From NCBI RefSeq assembly GCF_900112065.1, contig NZ_FOKE01000002.1, forward strand, positions 725,671-789,670: a stretch of 64,000 bases of DNA, read 5' to 3'. Source of the DNA: Cohnella sp. OV330 (lineage in GTDB: Bacteria; Bacillota; Bacilli; Paenibacillales; Paenibacillaceae). A program made the position numbers and the translations under genes. The notes under the pieces were generated by a model. That model made no database searches. It saw nothing but the letters and a program-made list of their open reading frames with translations, and was not told the DNA's origin. Shown here piece after piece: positions 45,161 to 55,069 of the stretch; the stretch's first letter is position 1, and every line of letters starts with the position of its first letter.

Positions 45161-48100
45161 TTATATTTTCCGGAGAAGATTGCCGACGATCATCGCCGCA
45201 TCCGCTCTCGTCGATCGATCATGCGGAGCGAAGGCGCCGCCCCTGCCCGAGACGATGCCAAGCGACGTAGCTGAGTCGATTGCCGATCTCGCCCATTGAG
45301 AGATATCGGCTGCATCCCGATAAACGCCGGGTCCGGCAGCTTCGGACATCCTGCCGCCTGCGGCAGCGTAGGCACGCATTGTCATGGCGGTCATTTCCTC
45401 CCGCGTAATCTGCCCGCCCGGATCGAATATGCCTCCGCCGCGGCCCGTGACGATCCCTGCCGCCGCTGCGATCGACATCGACTCGGCGTACCAAGCAGCG
45501 GGTGCAACGTCTGCAGAAGCGGCAGCACCTGCATCCGCCGTCGTCAAACCGAGCGCGAGCACGATCATCGCTGCGAATTCGGCCCGCGTAACGCTGCGAT
45601 CTGGCGCGAAGCGTACCTCGTCCACGCCAGACACAATCTGCCTGGCCGCCAAGCGCCGCACCGTATCGTAGGCCCAGTGCGCCTTTGGCAAGTCCTCGAA
45701 GGTCTTGTCGGACTCTAATGCCGCATACTTGCTGAAGTGACGTACTGCAGCCGTCAGTATTCCGTCTTCGTACGCGCCGCCCACATATTCGCGAGCGCCA
45801 TCATCGGCTATAAAATACAGCCCTGTCAGGTCCGGGTCGGCTCCGGCTCGAAGCTTCATATGAAGCTTGATAGGCTCAACGAATTGGCTGACCTTGCTTG
45901 CGCCATTCGCACTGACGAACGACACCGCAAATTCCATTACGTCGCTTACAGGCTTCAGCCGGCTCCTCGCCGCCGGCGTTCCGCTCCCCAGCAACAGAGC
46001 GGCTTCTTCGTCAGGCAATGGGTTCATTCCAAATATAAGCTTGCCGTCTTCTCCCGCCGTGGAATCGACCAGCTGCAGCAATTGATCCATCGTCCGCTGC
46101 GGAATGTCCAACGACAGCCCATCGCCGCGAATCGTTAGCGCACGATTCGCTAGCCGCATCGCTACCGCTGCCGGAATCTCCATCTGTTCGGCGCTTTTAG
46201 GCAAGGAGATGACTACTGATCCGTCCGGCTGCCCGACAAGATCCGCAGCCGAGACATCGATTGTCACGGACGCCGGCAGCACGGCGACGACAGACTCGCC
46301 GCCGACCGCATCACCCGGTGTACCATCGATTTCCGTAACGTTACCGTTATCGGTATTTTCGTTATCGGATGGATCTTCGTTCTCTCCGGTATTGCCATCA
46401 GTATTACCGGTGCCCCCGGTATCCCCGTCGTTCCCGCTGCCGCTCGAATCTTCGTCCCCGCCACTGGCCTGTGCAAGCGCAAAAGCGGATGTATCCAGCT
46501 CGACATAGGCACTTCCGGAGATCTCGATATTCGGACTGAATAACAGTTGTACGCCCCCGTCTGTCAGTCTGAACGGGGTGTATTGCTCCACGGTGAAGAC
46601 GGTACTTCCGCCGCTCGTCCGCGCATCCTTTACCTTAAGTCCGTATCCGGATCCGTCCCCGAACCGGACCTTCAACCAATGTCCGACCGTCGCTTCGGGA
46701 TGATAGACCGCGCCTTGTACGGTAATGGTGTTTTCTCTTGCGATCGGATCTAGCGCCAGGTTGACCGAAGCTGTCGTCGTGTCCGTGATTGCCAGCGTCT
46801 GCGTGCCGGCTTCCGTCAGTGCCTCGCCCTGACGTTTTACGCTTCCTTGGCCGTACACGTAACTGTAGATCAACTCACCCGTCTTCGCATTTTCGCGAAC
46901 CAACGCGATCCGGCCGACGAAGGTGAATCCATCGAAGTTTCGCGCCTTCAGGTCGCCGCTCGAATAAATAATATCCTTGTATGCTTCGCTGGTCACGACC
47001 GCTATGCTCGTCATCGGATCCCCGTCATCGGGCTTAGACCACCGAACGCTTTGAACTCCGCCCTCTTGTCCTGCTCGGTATGTCTCGTGCACCGCGCCAA
47101 ACTGTGTAATCTCGCCGCTGTCCGCGACGATTTTTCTGCGGACGAGCTGCGGCGTCGTGTACTGCGTCTCTTCCGCCTTGGTCGTGACTCTGCGCGCAGT
47201 CGGCAGCTCCGAAAGAAATACGTCAGATCCTTCAATCCCGTTATAGAACGAACGGATCGATGAACCCGTCGCCTCGCCGGTCAGGGTCATGGAAAAGCTG
47301 TTCGAGCCGGACCCCGCCTTCGGATGCCTCAACTGCTCGCGGTCATCGGACAAGCCTTCCGTACGCCCAATCGATGTCAAATACGCCTGCAGATTGTCGG
47401 CGCCGGTCGCCGTAAGCTCGATACCTTTCGTCTGAACGCTCATATCCTCGATCTCTTCGCCGCGCTGGTAGATCTCATGCGCCTGCCCGCCCTGCAGACG
47501 CGTCAGATCGAATGTATAGCTGCGGTTACCGTCCAGGCGGATCATCATCAATAGCCTTCGTTCCATCTCCGCGCCCAGTCCTTCCGGCCCCGGGCTCGAC
47601 GCCTCCAGCACCTGTACCTGCTTGTTATGATCTGTGCCCGGATCGTAGGCCAGCAGCGCGGGCTTTTGCCAATCGCCAGTGCCGCGTTCGTTCGCTCCGT
47701 CCGCTCTCCATACCCAGGGCATATTGTGGAAGTACGGCCGCATGGATGGGTAGCGCAGTGTCGAGCCGGAACCGTCGGCATAGGTCGTGCGGTTGATATA
47801 ACCCGTATCGGGCAACAGTTCCGTCCCTGCTCCCCAGAGCGTCAGCGATAAATAGCCTGCGTGCCGGTGCGAACCTTCGAATCCCAGCAATTGCGCAGGA
47901 TACAGCAACCCGGCATGGGTAGCGTCGCTCAAGTCGCCTTGCACGAGTCCGAAGTAACCGAAGCCGGGCGTCTCGATGTTGTTCAGCCCCTGACCGACGA
48001 TCGGCAACGGCTGAGCATCGCCCGTTCGGCCATACGAGTCGTTGACCGGCACCTTGACGCCGTCGGGGTAGATCAGCTTTTTCGCATATCCGGTGCTCAT

Positions 48101-50764
48101 CCGCAGCAAGGGCCATCGGCCGGACAAATCCGTCTTGTCCAGGACGAGTCCCAGCTCCGTATCCGCGTAGCCTTCCGGATCGGTCCAACGTTTCAAGGCG
48201 TCGACGCTGGTGTTGACGTTATTCGTTACCTGATCGCCGTAATCGACCGTGCCCTCTTCCCACATGCCGTCCAGATAGTAATATTCGCCGCTGAACAGCT
48301 CGTCGAAAATTTTGATGACTTCACGGATTAAATTCGGATCGTTCAGCAGCATAGCTGTCACGGTCGCAGATCGCGCGCCGTACGGATCGATGTTGTTCAG
48401 CCGCTTGCTGTTGATGAATCGAATGCTCTCGTATGCCGCAGGCCTGAACCACAACCGCTCGATCGTCTGCTTCGCCTCTCCGGCAGTCAGGCCGGGTACG
48501 AGCTGTCCCCATATATCCGATTCGATCAACCTGCCATAGGCGTAGATTGCATTAGATGGAAACACCTCATCCGCGCCTTTAAACGAATCGTAGCTTTTGT
48601 TCACGACAAGCCGCGGATAATCCTGCGCGAGATGATAGAGGATCAGCGCCGCTCGGCGCGCATAGTCCGCGTCGTCGGTCAAGTCGTAGAGCTGGACCAT
48701 TTTTCTGGCATAGGTCTCGAACTGCGTGTGCGTGTTGGGCAGCGTCAACTTGGCCGTCTCCGCCCGAACTGCGGCGATCAGCTCGCTCTCGCTCATGCTC
48801 ATATAATGCTGGATTTCGGTCGTGTTCAACTGCTCGGCCGTGTAGCCGAGCTCGGCGCGCAGCGATGAGCTCAAAACCGAAGCCAGATCGCCGCCGATGT
48901 CGCGAGAATTCCAAATATGCTCCGTCTCCCGTACGGTGACAACGAAGGAGCGGCTGAGACCCGAAGCCGCCTCTGATGCCGTGATCGTCGCTTCCCCCGT
49001 TCCCGTCGCCAACAGTCCGTTGCTTCCCACGATCTTGGCGACAGCAGGATTGGAAGAGGTCCAGGATACTTGCTCAACATAAGCTTTCGACGGCAATGTC
49101 TCGTACGACAGCACGATCGCGTCGCCTCGAGCGAGCGTCGAATCGCCAGGCACTGTCAGCGATTCGATCGGAGTCAATAGATTGCCGGCTCTGATCATGG
49201 CCATCGTCATCCGGCTTGGAGAACTGCCGGCGTTTTTTCTTTGGGTAATCTTGCTCTGGGCAAGCCCCGCCCAATTGCCCAGATCCATATCGTCGATCTT
49301 CCGCACACCGTCAATCCAGGCGCTGTACCGATGGTTTGGCGTATCCAGATCGATCACGATGTCGTACCAGCGATTCGCCTCATAGACACCAAGCACGTTG
49401 TTTTTGTAGTCTTTAATGCTGCCGTCCTGATCGAAAACGACCAACGTCGGCCAGGCCGGGCTGCCCGAAGGAGGCGTCGTGCTCTTGACCTCGAACAGGT
49501 CCCGCCGGGTCGCCGTATCGCTGAATTGGACGCGAGTCTGAATCCCGATTCGATCGGTTCGGTTGATCGCGCTTTTATATGCGCCGACGTTGCCGCCGAC
49601 CGCCTCCATGTAGAGCCCTTTGCCGCCATTCAGATCCGCAAGTCCAACGGAGGTTGAACCAGGTACGATATCGATGTACCCCATGAACTTGGAGTCGATC
49701 GTATACCGGTTGTTGCTCGCAGATAGCGTAAATCGGCTGAAGTCGATATCGATGAGCGAACCTCCGACCAAGATGGGCGGACTGGCGCTCGGCAGCACCG
49801 TCAACGAGACCTGCCCCGCGATAGAGAGATCGTCCGCAGTTGCCACAGTAACCGTGGCAGTACCGGCGCTAACCCCTGTCACGATCCCTTGCGCATCTAC
49901 CTGCACGATGCGCTCGTCGTCCGACGTCCAGATCAGCGGGACGTCCGGGGCATCGGACGGTGTCTTGGATACTTGAAGTTGTGCGGTCCGGCCGGCATAC
50001 AATGGGGTGTCCAAGGGCGCCAAGGTCAGCCCCGTCAACTCCGATTGAACTGCCGGCTCTTGGACGGTACCTGCCTTTAATCGAGCGATCTTCATCTGGC
50101 TCAGCTGATTGGCCGCATTTTTTCTTTGCTTGATACGACCTTGCGTCCATCCGACCCAATTGCCCAGACTTAACCGGTCGATCGCCAGCTCTCCGTTGAT
50201 CCAGACGCTATACTGCTTATTAGGCGTGTCCAGATCGACGATGACATCGTACCATTGATCGGCCGCGTATGTGCCGATCGCTTGGTTCTGCGAATTTTTG
50301 ATCTGACCGTCCTGGTCAAAAATGATAAGCGTCGGCCAGGCCGGACTTCCCGAAGGCGGCGTCATGCTCTTGACTTCAAACAAGTCTCGCCTCGTGCCCG
50401 TATCGCCGAACTTCACCTTGGCTTCCAGGCCTATGCGCTCCGTTCGGTTAATGCTGCCTTTGTACATGTCGACATCGGATGATATCGCTTCCATTAGAAA
50501 AATGCGGCCAGCTTCACTGTCTTGAACGAGATCGGCGTATTTGCCGGCGCCAGTCGCAACTGTGCCGAATATCTTCGTGTCGATCGTGTAGGTAGCGTTC
50601 GACACCGAAGGCGTGTACGTATTAAAGTCGATGTCCGCATATTCGTTTGATACAATGACGGGAGCCCGCCGCTCCCCGTCATTTTGTGCCGCGTATGCCG
50701 GCACGGATGATACGAATACCAGGAGTGCCATTGCAAGAAGCCATAACCGTTTGCGATTCCTCAC
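45161..50764 (-). CDS. Giant secreted, SLH-anchored heparinase II/III-like polysaccharide lyase
   Basis: 1,867 residues. A signal peptide (cleavage after AYA, about residue 26) leads into two homologous concanavalin-like modules (about 40-225 and 338-525, sharing RRDLFEVKS-TPPSGSPAWPTL), each followed by a Big_2-type Ig domain (about 238-325 and 540-625). Next come an alpha/alpha-toroid lyase domain (about 635-1000) with HRHAGYLSLTLWGAGTE (His965, His967) and a beta-sandwich region to about 1420. An acidic Gly/Asp/Asn linker follows (about 1434-1478), then a domain with SLP-like repeats and three SLH modules (about 1688-1867) that bind the cell wall. The GTG start has AAGGAGGG seven bases upstream. 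Substrate inferred as a uronate-containing, probably sulfated polysaccharide. Confidence 0.85.
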   Translation of the reverse strand: MRNRKRLWLLAMALLVFVSSVPAYAAQNDGERRAPVIVSNEYADIDFNTYTPSVSNATYTIDTKIFGTVATGAGKYADLVQDSEAGRIFLMEAISSDVDMYKGSINRTERIGLEAKVKFGDTGTRRDLFEVKSMTPPSGSPAWPTLIIFDQDGQIKNSQNQAIGTYAADQWYDVIVDLDTPNKQYSVWINGELAIDRLSLGNWVGWTQGRIKQRKNAANQLSQMKIARLKAGTVQEPAVQSELTGLTLAPLDTPLYAGRTAQLQVSKTPSDAPDVPLIWTSDDERIVQVDAQGIVTGVSAGTATVTVATADDLSIAGQVSLTVLPSASPPILVGGSLIDIDFSRFTLSASNNRYTIDSKFMGYIDIVPGSTSVGLADLNGGKGLYMEAVGGNVGAYKSAINRTDRIGIQTRVQFSDTATRRDLFEVKSTTPPSGSPAWPTLVVFDQDGSIKDYKNNVLGVYEANRWYDIVIDLDTPNHRYSAWIDGVRKIDDMDLGNWAGLAQSKITQRKNAGSSPSRMTMAMIRAGNLLTPIESLTVPGDSTLARGDAIVLSYETLPSKAYVEQVSWTSSNPAVAKIVGSNGLLATGTGEATITASEAASGLSRSFVVTVRETEHIWNSRDIGGDLASVLSSSLRAELGYTAEQLNTTEIQHYMSMSESELIAAVRAETAKLTLPNTHTQFETYARKMVQLYDLTDDADYARRAALILYHLAQDYPRLVVNKSYDSFKGADEVFPSNAIYAYGRLIESDIWGQLVPGLTAGEAKQTIERLWFRPAAYESIRFINSKRLNNIDPYGARSATVTAMLLNDPNLIREVIKIFDELFSGEYYYLDGMWEEGTVDYGDQVTNNVNTSVDALKRWTDPEGYADTELGLVLDKTDLSGRWPLLRMSTGYAKKLIYPDGVKVPVNDSYGRTGDAQPLPIVGQGLNNIETPGFGYFGLVQGDLSDATHAGLLYPAQLLGFEGSHRHAGYLSLTLWGAGTELLPDTGYINRTTYADGSGSTLRYPSMRPYFHNMPWVWRADGANERGTGDWQKPALLAYDPGTDHNKQVQVLEASSPGPEGLGAEMERRLLMMIRLDGNRSYTFDLTRLQGGQAHEIYQRGEEIEDMSVQTKGIELTATGADNLQAYLTSIGRTEGLSDDREQLRHPKAGSGSNSFSMTLTGEATGSSIRSFYNGIEGSDVFLSELPTARRVTTKAEETQYTTPQLVRRKIVADSGEITQFGAVHETYRAGQEGGVQSVRWSKPDDGDPMTSIAVVTSEAYKDIIYSSGDLKARNFDGFTFVGRIALVRENAKTGELIYSYVYGQGSVKRQGEALTEAGTQTLAITDTTTASVNLALDPIARENTITVQGAVYHPEATVGHWLKVRFGDGSGYGLKVKDARTSGGSTVFTVEQYTPFRLTDGGVQLLFSPNIEISGSAYVELDTSAFALAQASGGDEDSSGSGNDGDTGGTGNTDGNTGENEDPSDNENTDNGNVTEIDGTPGDAVGGESVVAVLPASVTIDVSAADLVGQPDGSVVISLPKSAEQMEIPAAVAMRLANRALTIRGDGLSLDIPQRTMDQLLQLVDSTAGEDGKLIFGMNPLPDEEAALLLGSGTPAARSRLKPVSDVMEFAVSFVSANGASKVSQFVEPIKLHMKLRAGADPDLTGLYFIADDGAREYVGGAYEDGILTAAVRHFSKYAALESDKTFEDLPKAHWAYDTVRRLAARQIVSGVDEVRFAPDRSVTRAEFAAMIVLALGLTTADAGAAASADVAPAAWYAESMSIAAAAGIVTGRGGGIFDPGGQITREEMTAMTMRAYAAAGGRMSEAAGPGVYRDAADISQWARSAIDSATSLGIVSGRGGAFAPHDRSTRADAAMIVGNLLRKI

Positions 50765-50794
50765 ACACTTTCCCTCCTTGGCTTTGGTGCCCTC

Positions 50795-50800
50795 ATTATA
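50795..50800 (-). promoter_or_regulatory. Possible -10 of the SLH-lyase gene
   Basis: A consensus TATAAT on the leftward strand, 30 bases before the start codon. There is no recognisable -35, consistent with an activator-dependent promoter. The GH gene upstream is 162 bases away, so separate transcription is possible. Confidence 0.45.
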
Positions 50801-50926
50801 GGTGTCGAACCAGATCGGGAAGTATGGAAAATTGTGAGCTCGGCATGGACAATCTTCAGATTTTAAAAAAAGCGCTCAAAACCCACACTAAATATTGGAT
50901 GCCATTCCTATAACCGCGCGGCGTTC

Positions 50927-51952
50927 CTATGTTTGCAACGGGATGACCATATTCCACGTATTGCTGCCGCTGAACTCCCCTTCCCCATCCGCGGTCGCCG
51001 CAATCAGATGCGTCGGACGCCCGTCTTGAAACAGCAGGAATGGCCGCTCAAAATTGCCCATCGTAACTGTCTTGCCGTCATCCCATAAGACCCGTCTGGA
51101 ATACGACTTGGCCTCGCTCGAGATTGACCAGTGCAGACCGTCGATCGATACGGCGGCTATGCCGCCGTGACGCTCGCCGCCGATCCGACCGTCCATATCC
51201 TTTGCTATCATGCGGTATCCGTCGGCCGTTCGCCAGATAAAAGGGTCTTCCAAATGAACCTCGGATGGGTCGAAAATCGGTTCATCGGCCATCGGTCGAT
51301 ACGGTCCCTCCGGACGTTCCGCCCAGGCCGCGCCGAGAAACATATCGCTATACCGATGTCCTTCGTATCGCCTCGACTTGTAGATGAGGAGCACGGAACC
51401 GTCCTCATTGATGCATGGCGCGGGATTTGAGGTCAGGTAGCTGTCGAACCTGCCGGGACGCACGCCCAGAATCGGCGAGTCCAACCGTCGCCACGGTCCT
51501 TTAACGCTTGATGCAGTCGCCAGTCCAATCCGCTTGTTGGAGCGGGCCACGACGACCTCCGGACGAGAAAGCGTGAGATTATCGTCGGGATTGATGTCCG
51601 CGAACGGATGCGTCGTGCCCATATAGTAAAGCAGGTACTGATCTTGAAACTTGACGATATGCGGGTTGTGCGTACATCGTCCGTCCCAATATTCCGCGCC
51701 TCTGGCCGGCAGCACGATCTCCTGAAACGCATAGGGTCCTTCCGGCGTGTCGGAGACCGCCCGCACGATTTCCGATTGAACGAGCCAACCGGGGTGCATC
51801 GGCAGCGTCTTGGGCCACCTTGAAGCGAACATATGATATCTGCCATCCTCTCCCTGCGCGACGGATCCGCACCAGACCCAGTATCCCTCCATGGCAAAAC
51901 CGCCGCCGCGCGGGGCTGCCTTCAACCGGTCGATTAAGTTTAATTCATCCAT
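50927..51952 (-). CDS. Glycoside hydrolase of the five-bladed beta-propeller (GH43/GH32-like) clan
   Basis: 341 residues. Propeller-blade features include GRYHMFASRWP, THNPHIVKFQDQYLLYYMG, NPAPCINEDGSVLLIYKSR and LEDPFIWRTADGYRMIAKD. The acidic residue in EDPFIW is a likely catalytic position. The exact GH family is not certain. No signal peptide, so it would act on imported oligosaccharides. It is the first leftward gene of the locus and is divergent from the AraC regulator. Confidence 0.75.
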   Translation of the reverse strand: MDELNLIDRLKAAPRGGGFAMEGYWVWCGSVAQGEDGRYHMFASRWPKTLPMHPGWLVQSEIVRAVSDTPEGPYAFQEIVLPARGAEYWDGRCTHNPHIVKFQDQYLLYYMGTTHPFADINPDDNLTLSRPEVVVARSNKRIGLATASSVKGPWRRLDSPILGVRPGRFDSYLTSNPAPCINEDGSVLLIYKSRRYEGHRYSDMFLGAAWAERPEGPYRPMADEPIFDPSEVHLEDPFIWRTADGYRMIAKDMDGRIGGERHGGIAAVSIDGLHWSISSEAKSYSRRVLWDDGKTVTMGNFERPFLLFQDGRPTHLIAATADGEGEFSGSNTWNMVIPLQT

Positions 51953-52161
51953 TTGAAAATACGCCTTCCCTTCGTCTACTTGTGCCGGTTCGTTTTCTTA
52001 TTTTCCATCGAACAAAGACTGTTGTATTTAGCCGCGATTCCGGGCCTTGCAAGGAATTCCGGCAAATCTGTCGCATAGGGACGTACAATCTGCGTTGACA
52101 GGCTAAAAACGCAAGTTTACCCTTAACTCATATACTTACTGACAAGACAGGTGACCCCCTT

Positions 52162-53055
52162 ATGACACCAAAGACAGACTATTCTATAATGCTCTCTATG
52201 AAGCCGTCGATCAGAGCCGCCCATTATCACCGATATTCAGGCACGCCAAAAGAACAAAACAGGAAGGGCTATTGTTTCGCCTTCCATCTGATCGATAAAG
52301 GAGAAGGAGCAGCCGTGATCGGCGAGCGCTCCTACCCGCTCCAAAAGGGAACGCTGTTGTTCATCCCGCCCGGCGTCACTCACTCATTCCGTCAATCTGT
52401 TGATCAGCCGATCTCCGCGTACGATCTCTACTGCGATCCGTATATCCCTATCCCGACGCATGTTCATCTCAGCTTCAATCCGCCTTCGGATTACCGACCC
52501 GAACTGCTGACTTCAGTCGCTGAAGGATTCGATCCAACGCCCTTGTCCGGCATCGCTTCGCTATCGCAATATCCCGAGCTGATTCAGACCTTCAAACAAA
52601 TCATTCGTCTAAACCGGACCGATATCGAGTACAAGTCGGAAATCGTCAACAGCCTGCTCTACAGTTGGCTTCTCCAATGGGCGAATCTAAAGGCGGCCGA
52701 AAACATGCCGGATTTCCGCATCCAGCGTATTATCGATCTGATGGAACAATACCCCGGCATCAATCCGCCTTATGAGCAATGGCTCGAGCTCTGTAAGCTT
52801 CGAAAATCGCAATTTTACAGCCTGTTCAAGAAAATGACCGGCTTGACGCCGAAGGAATGCTTCATGAGAATTAAGATGGAGCGAGCACACTCGCTGCTTC
52901 AAGACAACGATCGGACCGTGACGTCCATCGCCGAACAACTCGGTTTTTCGACGATCCATTACTTTTCAAAACAGTTTTCGAAATATTACGGCGTATCCCC
53001 TTCTCAGCTTAGAAGAAGTTCACGCCTGAACCCTCCGGCGCATCGCTTCTACTAG
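52162..53055 (+). CDS. AraC-family regulator of the sulfated-glycan locus
   Basis: 297 residues. N-terminal cupin-like sensor (about 20-110, AAVIGERSYPLQKGTLLFIPPGVTHSF) and C-terminal AraC double HTH (about 195-290, SIAEQLGFSTIHYFSKQFSKYYGVSPSQL). Divergent from the propeller-glycosidase gene with 209 bases between them, so it likely controls that gene and perhaps the lyase. AGGTGA lies seven bases before the ATG. Confidence 0.88.
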   Translation: MTPKTDYSIMLSMKPSIRAAHYHRYSGTPKEQNRKGYCFAFHLIDKGEGAAVIGERSYPLQKGTLLFIPPGVTHSFRQSVDQPISAYDLYCDPYIPIPTHVHLSFNPPSDYRPELLTSVAEGFDPTPLSGIASLSQYPELIQTFKQIIRLNRTDIEYKSEIVNSLLYSWLLQWANLKAAENMPDFRIQRIIDLMEQYPGINPPYEQWLELCKLRKSQFYSLFKKMTGLTPKECFMRIKMERAHSLLQDNDRTVTSIAEQLGFSTIHYFSKQFSKYYGVSPSQLRRSSRLNPPAHRFY

Positions 53056-53093
53056 ACACCTAAACAACGACAAGAAAAGGCGATCTTATAAAT

Positions 53094-53118
53094 AAAAAAG
53101 TCGCATCCAATGCGACTT
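53094..53118 (-). terminator. Terminator for the AT-rich hypothetical gene
   Basis: AAGTCGCAT and ATGCGACTT pair around a three-base loop, followed by a T-run on the leftward strand. It lies about 70 bases past the stop at 53187 and may also slow the converging araC transcript. Confidence 0.75.
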
Positions 53119-53186
53119 AAATGGTGAGTATTTTTTGACCATAGGTATTCTTGAGTTTCTATGCAACCCATTAGTCTAATTGTGGT

Positions 53187-54032
53187 TTAGTTACTTCCAT
53201 GCAAATAGTCATCATATGAATTAAATCCAATCCAAAATTGTTGAATAAGTGCTTTAGACTCCTCTACTTTCTGTTTGCCTTTCTTGTATGTCGCATTATC
53301 TATCTTGCTTTTGGAAATAGCTTGGCTGATAAGGGTGTACCCTTCCAACTGCAAGGAAGAAGCCTTTATGTAGGACTTATGATAAGCACTTATTTCTTTA
53401 TTGTTGACCTTAACCTTTTTAAGTTCTGTCAGGAATTTTGTGGCGTTTGGAACAATCAATTTTGTAAATGATTCTGCCGCCTGCTTCCTATTTTTGGTTG
53501 TGACTGTGTTGTATTGTTCATAGGTCAAAAGTGCTTTTGTATAATATGGATGAATTTTGTCTAATTGCGCGTTGTAACTGTTAAGATCCTTCAAGTCATT
53601 ATTAAGCTTTTCAAGCTGGGGATCCATAGGCGGGCCTTCAGCGGGTAAATCGGCAGCTCCGAACTCAGTCCCGTTCCCTACTGCGAAATCGAACAGTACA
53701 GGGAAATAACCATCTGCTTCGAGAATGACTGATACTGGTCCATCTGATACTGCTTTTACTCCAAATTGAGATCCAGAGTGTTTCACTGTCGCGATATCAG
53801 TATTACTCGTTCTTGCAGTTAGTTGGTCATAGCTAACCTTTTTTGTGTCACACTTTGCTTGGATAACGGCCGTGTTTTTGGCGATGGATGTGCTCACATG
53901 AATCCGCGTCTTGTCCACCGTAAATGTGCATACATCCTTGAGTTTCGGCTGTGAGACCGCTATAGCTCCGGAAGATAAAAATACAGTTGAAAATAATACC
54001 GCGGCAACAATAATAGATGCTAACTTTTTCAA
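53187..54032 (-). CDS. AT-rich secreted protein of unknown function
   Basis: 281 residues. A signal peptide (KKLASIIVAAVLFSTVFLSSGAIA) is followed by an Ig-like region with an Asn/Thr-rich segment (about 25-115, TARTSNTDIATVKHSG), then a helical, lysine-rich C-terminal half (about 130-281) resembling coiled coil. A TTG at 54032 is proposed as start because GGGGG lies nine bases upstream and the signal peptide begins there; an ATG 15 codons earlier has no ribosome site. The gene and its flanks are clearly more AT-rich than the rest of the window, suggesting acquisition from elsewhere. No family is recognised. Confidence 0.7.
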   Translation of the reverse strand: MKKLASIIVAAVLFSTVFLSSGAIAVSQPKLKDVCTFTVDKTRIHVSTSIAKNTAVIQAKCDTKKVSYDQLTARTSNTDIATVKHSGSQFGVKAVSDGPVSVILEADGYFPVLFDFAVGNGTEFGAADLPAEGPPMDPQLEKLNNDLKDLNSYNAQLDKIHPYYTKALLTYEQYNTVTTKNRKQAAESFTKLIVPNATKFLTELKKVKVNNKEISAYHKSYIKASSLQLEGYTLISQAISKSKIDNATYKKGKQKVEESKALIQQFWIGFNSYDDYLHGSN

Positions 54033-54240
54033 TTTCCCATACCCCCAAAAATAAAGCAACAAATAGCACTTATTCACATCAATACTATATTACTATACTA
54101 AATAAGTACAATTCTAATATGAGATTACAATGCAATTATTAATCCTCTGAAGTACTGCCTTATTTGCATCTGGTCTAGAAGACCACCTGGCTCGTGTAGC
54201 GGCTGACGATGGCCATGCGCGGCCCCCCTTTCTTTTTCGC

Positions 54241-54822
54241 TCATTCATCCAATTGGCGGAGGAATCCGCGTACGCGTTGGAGCAGCAACGCCGCAGCATC
54301 GGCGTCGTACGACGGCAAACTGCTGTCCGCGAAGTAGTGTTGATCGCCCGGGTACAGAAAGAGATCGGCATGGTTCGCCGATGCCACGAGCTCGCGTGCA
54401 GCCTCAATGTCTCCTTCGCCTACGAAAAAGGGATCCGCGTCCATGCCGTGAATTTGCACCGGCAGATCCGCCGGCCAGTGAGATCCGAACATCCGGGTCG
54501 GAACGCAGGCGTAAAAGAGCAACGCACCGCGGGCGCCTTCGCGAGTCTGGGCGAGCTTCTGGGCCGCCACCACACCGAGCGAAAACCCCGCATATACGAT
54601 TTCCCTCGGAAGTTCACTGGCCGCACGCGTACCTCGCTCCACGATCGCTTCGAACCCAATCGCTCCGACATAGGCCATGCCGTCCTCGATCGTGTTAAAC
54701 AAGCGCCCGTCGAAAAGATCGGGAATGTGTACGGTGTGACCCGCCCTTCTAAGCTCGTCGGCGAAGGCGTGAATTCCCTTTGTCGGACCCAGCGCATGGT
54801 GAAGCATAAGAACCTCGGCCAT
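54241..54822 (-). CDS. Dienelactone hydrolase-family protein
   Basis: 193 residues, alpha/beta-hydrolase fold. The nucleophile motif is YAGFSLGVV (Ser81 instead of the cysteine of classical dienelactone hydrolases). The acid is probably in GMDADPFF and the histidine in YPGDQHYFAD. Substrate unknown. GGAGGAG lies about ten bases before the ATG. Confidence 0.85.
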   Translation of the reverse strand: MAEVLMLHHALGPTKGIHAFADELRRAGHTVHIPDLFDGRLFNTIEDGMAYVGAIGFEAIVERGTRAASELPREIVYAGFSLGVVAAQKLAQTREGARGALLFYACVPTRMFGSHWPADLPVQIHGMDADPFFVGEGDIEAARELVASANHADLFLYPGDQHYFADSSLPSYDADAAALLLQRVRGFLRQLDE

Positions 54823-54844
54823 TTCTCTTCACTCTCCTCCCGCG

Positions 54845-54997
54845 TCAAAGTCGCTTCCATTGATCGATGATTTCCACCGGCAGTATCCAGCGGTCGGCGT
54901 TATTGAACTCGGCGAAATCCCATCCAAGCTTATTATACGTGCGCTGAAGATGAACGGACAATTCAACAAAAGGTTGTAGCAGAGATATAAGCGATTG
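54845..54997 (-). pseudogene. C-terminal gene fragment of unknown origin
   Basis: A 50-codon frame ending NNADRWILPVEIIDQWKRL has coding-like composition but no start codon and is bounded upstream by an in-frame stop. It reads as the surviving 3' end of a deleted gene. The family is not recognised. Confidence 0.45.
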
Positions 54998-55069
54998 CTA
55001 TGTCAAACATAGATAGGACCCTATTGATGGAAGCCTAAAATCGAGAATAAGATATTCCTGCACGCCCTA

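Noticed and set aside
50860..50890. cre site between the SLH-lyase and glycosidase genes
   Set aside because: An AAGCGCT core is present but too many consensus positions fail on both strands.
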